Shown in pieces: positions 56,853 to 64,000 of a stretch of 64,000 nt of DNA (its first letter is position 1; the number at the start of each line of letters is the position of its first letter). The notes below the pieces were generated by a model, which saw only the letters and a program-made list of their open reading frames with translations, searched no databases and was not told the origin of the DNA. Position numbers and translations under genes: made by a program. Source of the stretch: Haematobia irritans (taxonomy: Eukaryota; Arthropoda; Insecta; Diptera; Muscidae); contig NC_134397.1 in the NCBI RefSeq assembly GCF_050003625.1, positions 153,656,691 through 153,720,690 on the forward strand, given 5' to 3'.

Positions 56853-59237
56853 GCATTGCTATCCATAGTAGAATTTCGTATATACTTCTTATGTTTCAAA
56901 TACCACTGTGCAAGAATTGCTGAATGCAATGAAACCTTGTTGCACAACTCCAAAAACTCATTCGGTTATCGTTGACCATATGAATCAAATGATGGCCGTC
57001 AGAAGGGTGTGGTGGTAGAGTGTATGAGTGCATCAAAAAGAAATCGATAGACCTATTGACCAAAACTAACTAAGCGTCAGCCAATTGGAGAATACACGTG
57101 CTGCCAATCAAAATCGTGCCGATATGATGACACTAAATGACAATAGTTTTAATTTGGCTTAAAAGGCCTATTTTATGGTCATTTTGTTGGGAATTAGATT
57201 TGTGATGAGTGTGACCGGGAATGTATATTAAGTTGTGTCTTTTTGGCCTATAGATTTGCTGCTTTTTAACTTGGACTATTCCATTTGTTGTGTGAATTTT
57301 CTACTAATCTGCTGGAGTTGGAGGGTTCTTGTGATGTTAGCTACTAGGACCCATTCAACCAACATTCCATTCCAATATTGTGGGTAAATCATCGATGGTG
57401 TTTGGATATCTGGTGTTTACTACAGCCAATGGTTACGAAAATAAGGATGATGATGATGACAATGACGATAATAGGGTATGATAGTCACGTTTGAATTTTA
57501 ATGCATGTTCTTTGGTTTAGTGTGGTTTTATAGTCATGAGCAGCGTGTTCCATCTATTGGATAGGCTGGCAGATGGACTAGCTATCCGAGAGTGACTGGC
57601 CTATATGCAAGTGTATAGTTTCAAAGACACACGGACGTTTAGAGGTAAACATTAGTGATGTACATGGTCAAACGTATTTGGTTACAAGCTCCCGTCCATG
57701 TCCATGTCCGCTTGACTGCTTATGGCTGAAAAAAAAAGTTAATGTGACATGTGTTAGTTGTCACCTAAATGGAACTCTTGTTAATTCTAATATAGTTTTC
57801 AGTTCTCATTTTTGAAATGTATGTAGTGGACAACAAATTTGTAATACGAAAATAGAGTCGTGACAATTTTTTTTTTTGTGAATATGTTATTAGGCAATAT
57901 TTGAAATGATGTGTGTCCAATTGACCAAATTGTGAAATGTGGAGCAACTAGAATCGATTATTAGCAAGTAGAATGTGATTGAGATGTATAGGGGAAATTA
58001 TAAATTATTTGTAATGAAATATTACTTTTCAGATGGTGGAGACCTCTCTACATTGAAAAAAAATATGTGTGATATTGAAAATTACGTAACCTCAATTTTA
58101 GGATGCGAAATTTACACACTATTAAAGATTTCTTTAAAAAAATGAAAGTTTTATTAAAACAAAGTTTATAATCTTTGCTTCAAAATTTTTTCATTTATGA
58201 CATACATTTTGAAAATTTGCGTCCCTTCGTTAAAGTTGCATGTTTTTAAACTAATTAATCTTTGGTGTAAAGTTTTCTTGGAATTAAGAAAATATTTTTT
58301 ACTTCGAAGTATCCATCATAATATGGATTTTTGAACTGGCATTTGTTTGTACGTGAATAGCTTTATTAATATACCGGAAAAATAGAATGACATTTCGATA
58401 AATGTGATCTGTATCTTAATTTTAATTATATAGATAATAGATTTAAAGCCAGAAAAAATCTCCTTATTTTAAAGAACCCGCATCTTTGGCCCGGAATCAA
58501 TACCAAAATCTTTAAAGGAAGGTCAAAATCTTTGGATACAAGTAAACTTTTTTTGAGGGTAGAATTATATTGGATCAGATTATAGATCTATTCGCATCTT
58601 ATGTGGCTGGCCTATGGCTGGGGTTTTGAGACTTTCTCCTTTGAATAATTTTAATACGATTCTAAAGTAATATAAGCGACAAGATTTCGGCAGGAAAGCT
58701 ATACACTGTAAAAACAGTGAAACCACCAGAAAAGAATATTTAATTAAATTTTAAAAATTTTATCTAAACTGTATTAGAAACGCAGATGTCACGCCGATTT
58801 CACAAAAATTAGTTAATTATTTTTCGACAAAGTCAAGAAAATTTATAACACAAAATTATTTTGTTCAATTTATTAAAGAATCTTTTGTAGCTTGAAGGAA
58901 AAATTTGGAGTTAAAAATTGTAAAAATGTCTTTAGTGCCATACGAAGTTCACGATGGGCGCATTATTGGCATTAAGAAATTCTGAACTATTCTGTAAGAA
59001 GTACGAATTTACTAAATCTTTATGCTTCATTTATGTATATTCTTTCTCGTTGTTTAGTTAATTTTACTAATGTTAGCAAAATATTATTAGATTAAAAAAA
59101 AAAGAAAAAACTTTCTCCAAACATAATAATTCCGTGAATATTGGCTTTAGCGCAATAGAGGCTTCACTTTTTTTGAGTGTATCAACACCTAATACAGTGC
59201 AAACTTTTTCAATCGAATTCGGAAAAATTCTTGCAAG
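56853..59237. other. Low-copy sequence, no gene recognised
   Basis: The longest stretch without obvious repeats. Balanced composition around 56950-57650, including a GATGATGATGATGAC run near 57447. No exon-like frame with recognisable domain was found on either strand. A short phrase near 58485 (CATCTTTGGCCCGGAATCAA) resembles REP-K ends. Possible intron or intergenic host DNA. Confidence 0.4.
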
Positions 59238-59350
59238 AATTTGGCGAAAAATAGATGCGAGAGGTCAATCCAAGCAGTAGCATTACTTTCACTACAATTT
59301 TCAAATATTTCTGTTGAAAGAGCATTTTCAATGTTTAAAATAGTAAAAAA
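59238..59350 (+). pseudogene. hAT transposase relic: C-terminal dimerisation motif
   Basis: The frame read through 59262-59350 gives VALLSLQFSNISVERAFSMF followed by KIVK, which matches the hAT-family C-terminal dimerisation signature (small hydrophobic stretch, S-N/S, ER-x-FS, then K-x-x-K). Only about 30 residues survive. The frame is cut by the DINE-F2 that starts at 59351, and I cannot convincingly follow it on the other side at 61191. Inference from a short motif, so family but not subfamily is proposed. Confidence 0.6.
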
Positions 59351-61190
59351 CAAGTAAGGAAAGTCTAAAGTCGGGCTGGGCCGACTATATTATACCCTTC
59401 ACCACTTTGTAAGTCCACATTTTCGATACCATATCAAATTCGTCCAATGTGTTGGATGCTATATGAATCCATACACATATATTCTGTATATCTGAGCAGA
59501 TCTGTACAGAGTTCTGCAATACTTATAGATTTTACAATTAAGTCGGCTAATGCGCTGAGGTGGAACACAATGTTAGTAAAAAATAAATATAGGAAACATT
59601 TAAATATGAACCAATTTTGAGGCAACTTCGCAAAAGTGTATTTATGATTTATCGGTCGATGGATGTGTAATAGAGTAGTAGGAAAATTTGAGTCATTTTG
59701 ATAAGTTTTCGACTTAGCAGTGGCGATTTAATAAGGAAAATGTAGGTATTTCGGCCAGTTTTCCTTAAATAGGAAAAACATATATATGGAATCTATATCG
59801 AAATCTGAACCGATTGCAATCAAATTTCACATGCATAGTTACTATGTCGAATCTACTCCCTGTGCAAAATTTCACGTAAATCGGATAACATCTTTGACCT
59901 CTGTGGTCATATGAAGGAAAAACGGGCGAAAGATATATATGAGAGTTATATCAAAATCTGAACCGATTTCAACCAAAATAAACACGCATATGCAGAACCT
60001 TAATTCTACTGCCTGTGCAAAGTTTCAAGTTCAATTCTACTCCCTCTGCAAAATTTCACGTAAATCAGAGTAGCACTTTTGCCTCTGTGGGCATATTAGA
60101 CCAAATCGGGCGAATGATATATATGGGAGCTATATCTAAATCTGAACCGACTTCAACTAAATTTTGCACAATTACTGATACTATAAAACGTACTCCTTGT
60201 GCAAAATTTCAAGCAACTCAGGGCAAAACTCTGGCTTTTGAGGCCATATAAATCCAAATCGGACGAAAGATATATATGGGAGCTATATCTAAATCGGAAT
60301 CGATTTTAACCAAATTAAGCACACTTAACGATACTATTAAACGTACTTGTTGTGCAAAATTTGAAGCAAATCAGGGCAAAACTCTGGCTTTTGGGCCATA
60401 TAAGTCTAAATCGGTCGAAAGATATATATGGGAGCTATATCTAAATCTGAACCGATTTCAACTAAATTTGGCACAATTAACGATACTATTAAACATACTC
60501 CTTGTACAAAATTTTAATCAAATTAGGGCAAAACTCTGGCTTTTGAAGCCATATAAGTCAAAATCGGACGAAAGATATATAGGGGAGCTATATCTAAATC
60601 TGAACCGATTTCAATTAAATTTGGCACAATTAACGATACCATTAAACGTATTCGTTGTGCAAAATTTGAAGCAAATCAGGGCAAAACTGTCGCTTTTGGG
60701 TCCATATAAGTCCAAATCGGACGAAAGATATATATGGGAGCTATATATAAATCTGAACCGATTTGGCTGATATTTGGCAGTTTTTACCGGACTGACAAAA
60801 CATTCAGATGTACAAAATTTGAAGAACGTCGGTTCATAAATACGTGAATTATGATCAAATCGGTGGTAACTATATATGACAGCTATATCTAAATCTGAAC
60901 CGATTTATTCCAAAATCAATAGCGATTGTCTTCTACCCGAAGAAACACGTTATGTCAAATTTGAGGACGATCGGACTTAAACTGCGACCTGTACTTTGTG
61001 CACAAAATTACATATACAGACAGACGGACGGACCGACAGACAGACAGACGGACATCGCTACATCGACTCAGAATTTAATTCTAAGCCGATCGGTATACTA
61101 AAAGAATGGTCTATGACAATTATTTCTTGGCGTTACATACAAATGCACTAACTTATTATACCCTGTACCACAGTAGTGGTGAAGGACATA
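59351..61190 (+). mobile_element. DINE-F2, complete (copy e)
   Basis: Starts CAAGTAAGGAAAGTCTAAAG with a GTCGG/CCGAC hairpin and TATACCCTTCACCAC. Monomers (ATATATATGGGAGCTATATC) begin at 59933, 60117, 60270, 60422, 60575 and 60728, mostly 152-153 bp apart. Then come the GACAGACGGACGG block and TCGACTCAGAATTTAATTC. It ends with a hairpin TATACCCTGTACCACAG...GGTGAAGGACATA at 61190. The 164-codon frame at 60276-60770 is the 51-residue repeat in another frame. Length 1840 bp. Confidence 0.85.
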
Positions 61191-61397
61191 ATTAAACTAA
61201 CTTGTGACCCGGAAATAGTGCAAATTTAAATTATCTCTAATGAAGCTTACATGACACTAAGGCCTAACAGTTTAACTACATCTCGATATGTTCTATTATT
61301 ATGAATACAAAAAAACGAACACATGTTCAAATCTCACCAGCAGTGAATTTTCTATCAAACCATTTTCTAAAAGATTATTTTTTATATTATAGGTCAT
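61191..61397. other. Spacer with tRNA-like fragment
   Basis: Contains ATGTTCAAATCTCACCAGC at about 61333, B-box-like and similar to the inverse of 34920-34950. No other feature. Confidence 0.4.
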
Positions 61398-62532
61398 TAT
61401 ACCCTTCACCACTACTGTGGTACAGGGTATAATAAGTTTGTGCATTTGTATGTAACGCCAAGAAGGAGTAATCATAGACCAACCTTTTAGTATACGGATC
61501 GGCTTAGAATTAAATTCTGAGTCGATTTAGCGATGTCCGTCTGTCTGTCTGTCCGTCTGTCTGTCCGTCTGTCTGTCTGTCTGTCTGTCTGTTGATGTAT
61601 TTTTGTGTGCAAAGTACAGCTCGCAGTTTTAGTCCGATTGTCCTAAAATTTGGTATAGGGTCCTGTTTCGGCTCAAAGACGATCCCTATTGATTTTGGAA
61701 AAAATCGGTTCAGATTTAGATATAGCTGCCATATATATTTTTCGCCGATTTGGTCATAATTGGCGTGTATATCAACCGATCTTCCTCAAATTCCGTACAT
61801 CCGAATATTTTATGGGTCTCGAAAAACTTGCAAGATACCAGCCAAATCGGTTCAGATTTAGATATAGCTCCCATATATAGCTTTCGTCCGATTTACACTC
61901 ATTTGCCCAAAGAGGCCAATTTTTAACTTCGATTTGGTTGAAATTTTGCACAGGGAGTATAATTAGCATTGTAGCTATGCGTGCCAAATTTGGTTGAAAT
62001 CGGTTCAGATTTGGATATATCTCCCATATATAGCTTTCGCCCGATTTACACTCATATGACCACAGAGGCCAATTTTTAACTCCGATTTAGTTGAAATTTT
62101 GCACAGGGAGTAGAATTAGCATTGAAACTATGCGTGCCAAATTTGGTTGAAATCGGTTCAGATTTGGATATATCTCCCATATATAGCTTTCGCCCAATTT
62201 ACACTCATATGACCACAGAGGCCAATTTTTAACTTCGATTTAGTTGAAATTTTGCACAGAGAGTAGAATTAGCATTGTTGCTATGCGTGCCAAATTTGGT
62301 TGAAATCGGTTCATATTTAGATATAGCTCCCATATATATGTTTTTCTGATTTCGACAAAAATGGTCAAAATACCAACAATTTCCTTGTAAAATCGCCACT
62401 GCTTAGTCGCAAAGTTGTAAAAATGACTCTAATTTTCCTAAACTTCTAATACATATATATCGAGCGATAAATCATAAATAAACTTTTTCGAAGTTTCCTT
62501 AAAATTGCTTCAGATTTAAACGTTTCCCATAT
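61398..62532 (-). mobile_element. DINE-F2 copy f, 5'-truncated, first of a tandem pair
   Basis: Hairpin TATACCCTTCACCAC...GTGGTACAGGGTATA at 61398-61431, TCTGAGTCGATTTAGCGATG, a long (CTGT/CCGT)n run, then monomers with TCGGTTCAGATTTAGATATA. It stops in mid-element at about 62532, where an almost identical copy begins with its own hairpin. Confidence 0.85.
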
Positions 62533-62533
62533 T

Positions 62534-63882
62534 TATACCCTTCACTACTACTGTGGTACAGGGTATAATAAGTTTGTGCATTTGTATGTAACGCCAAGAA
62601 GGAGTAATCATAGACCAACCTTTTAGTATACCGATCGGCTTAGAATTAAATTCTGAGTCGATTTAGCGATGTCCGTCTGTCTGTCTGTCCGTCTGTCTGT
62701 CCGTCTGTCTGTCTGTCTGTCTGTTGATGTATTTTTGTGTGCAAAGTACAGCTCGCAGTTTTAGTCCGATTGTCCTAAAATTTGGTATAGGGTCCTGTTT
62801 CGGCTCAAAGACGATCCCTATTGATTTTGGAAAAAATCGGTTCAGATTTAGATATAGCTGCCATATATATTTTTCGCCGATTTGGTCATAATTGGCGTGT
62901 ATATCAACCGATCTTCCTCAAATTCCGTACATCCGAATATTTTATGGGTCTCGAAAAACTTGCAAGATACCAGCCAAATCGGTTCAGATTTAGATATAGC
63001 TCCCATATATAGCTTTCGTCCGATTTACACTCATTTGCCCAAAGAGGCCAATTTTTAACTTCGATTTGGTTGAAATTTTGCACAGGGAGTATAATTAGCA
63101 TTGTAACAATGCGTGCCAAATTTGGTTGAAATCGGTTCAGATTTGGATATATCTCCCATATATAGCTTTCGCCCGATTTACACTCATATGACCACAGAGG
63201 CCAATTTTTAACTTCGATTTAGTTGAAATTTTGCACAGAGAGTAGAATTAGCATTGTAGCTATGCGTGCCAAATTTGGTTGAAATCGGTTCAGATTTAGA
63301 TATATCTCCCATATATAGATTTCGCCCGATTTACACTCATATGACCACAGAGGCCAATTTTTAACTTCGATTTAGTTGAAATTTTGCACAGAGAGTAGAA
63401 TTAGCATTGTTGCTATGCGTGCCAAATTTGGTTGAAATCGGTTCAGATTTAGATATAGCTCCCATATATATGTTTTTCTGATTTCGACAAAAATGGTCAA
63501 AATACCAACAATTTCCTTGTAAAATCGCCACTGCTTAGTCGCAAAGTTGTAAAAATGACTCTAATTTTCCTAAACTTCTAATACATATATATCGAGCGAT
63601 AAATCATAAATAAACTTTTTCGAAGTTTCCTTATTTTTTTACTAACATTGTGTTCCACCCTAGTGCATTAGCCGACTTAAATTTTGAGTCTATAGATTTT
63701 GTAGAAGTCTATCAAATTCTTCCAGATCGAGTGATATTTAAATGTATGTATTTGGGACAAACCTTTATATATAGCCCCCAACACATTTGACGGATGTGAT
63801 ATGGTATCGAAAATTTAGATCTACAAAGTGGTGCAGGGTATAATATAGTCGGCCCCGCCCGACTTTAGACTTTCCTTACTGG
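62534..63882 (-). mobile_element. DINE-F2 copy g, complete, second of the tandem pair
   Basis: Repeats the preceding copy at an offset of about 1132-1136 bp with very few differences, then continues to the true 5' end: GGTGCAGGGTATAATATAGT, GTCGG/CCGAC hairpin inverse and CTTTAGACTTTCCTTACTGG. Confidence 0.85.
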
Positions 63883-63883
63883 T

Positions 63884-64000
63884 TTTTTACTAACATTGTG
63901 TTCCACCCTAGTGCATTAGCCGACTTAAATTTTGAGTCTATAGATTTTGTAAAAGTCTATCAAATTCTGTCCAAATCGAGTGATATTTGGGACAAACCTT
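63884..64000 (-). mobile_element. DINE-F2 partial copy running off the window
   Basis: Repeats the sequence from 63641 onward (ACTAACATTGTGTTCCACCC) at an offset of 248 bp, so the 5' ~240 bp of copy g is itself tandemly duplicated. The end lies outside the window. Confidence 0.8.

Overview
The window is AT-rich eukaryotic DNA and looks like a repeat-dominated intergenic or intronic stretch of a higher-fly genome. The repeats point to a calyptrate, muscid-type fly (Stomoxys, Haematobia or Musca grade), but the species cannot be settled from sequence alone. Evidence for a fly: DINE-1/Helentron-like elements with the TATACCC...GGGTATA terminal hairpin and a (CTGTCCGT)n block, a 29-bp A/T satellite, tRNA-derived SINEs, hAT and Tc1/mariner elements, and a LINE relic. 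I found no intact host protein gene, rRNA gene or functional tRNA gene in 64 kb. Nearly all long open frames are by-products of tandem arrays.

Names used here. DINE-F1, -F2 and -F3 are three diverged subfamilies of one DINE-like element; strand is set by analogy, with the TATACCC hairpin taken as the 3' end. SAT29 is a satellite with a 29-bp unit (core TTTCTATAGAAAATTTT), called '+' when it reads GTCAAAATTTTATTTC. REP-2K is an unclassified repeat of about 2.0-2.4 kb with four copies. REP-K is a smaller unclassified repeat. MITE-A, -B and -C are TA-flanked short inverted-repeat elements. SINE-1 and SINE-2 are tRNA-derived.

Layout. 0-6 kb: MITE-A and DINE-F1 pieces, SAT29, then an inverted REP-2K copy carrying a complete SINE-1. 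6-9.6 kb: a foldback DINE-F3 and a hAT-like element containing MITE-B. 9.6-14.2 kb: second REP-2K copy with a hAT insertion, then SAT29 split by MITE-A; with 1.3-5.7 kb this forms a large imperfect inverted repeat. 14.2-24 kb: third REP-2K copy, split by MITE-A and SINE-2 and carrying a deleted mariner element, then a SAT29 block that reverses polarity. 24.2-25.8 kb: an older REP-2K copy. 26.9-30.9 kb: a 4-kb DINE-F1 with an expanded SAT29 block and a hAT insertion. 32.4-34.9 kb: DINE-F3 with MITE-C and hAT insertions. 36.5-41.4 kb: MITE-B copies interrupted by DINE-F1 and -F2. 42.1-48.5 kb: one LINE split by a 2.9-kb hAT element and a 1.64-kb DINE-F1. 48.7-56.2 kb: DINE-F3, DINE-F1 and a 3-kb SAT29 block. 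56.9-59.2 kb: low-copy DNA ending in a hAT transposase relic. 59.35-64 kb: DINE-F2 copies, two of them tandem duplicates.

The window is best read as insertion stratigraphy. Repeated families act as each other's empty sites, which fixes the ends and target duplications of a SINE, a mariner, four hAT elements, several MITEs and one DINE. The most interesting pattern is that all three DINE subfamilies keep a 153-bp internal monomer and a terminal hairpin whose stem survives in spite of sequence change. A second is a SINE whose 3' tail matches the 3' end of the LINE relic in the same window.
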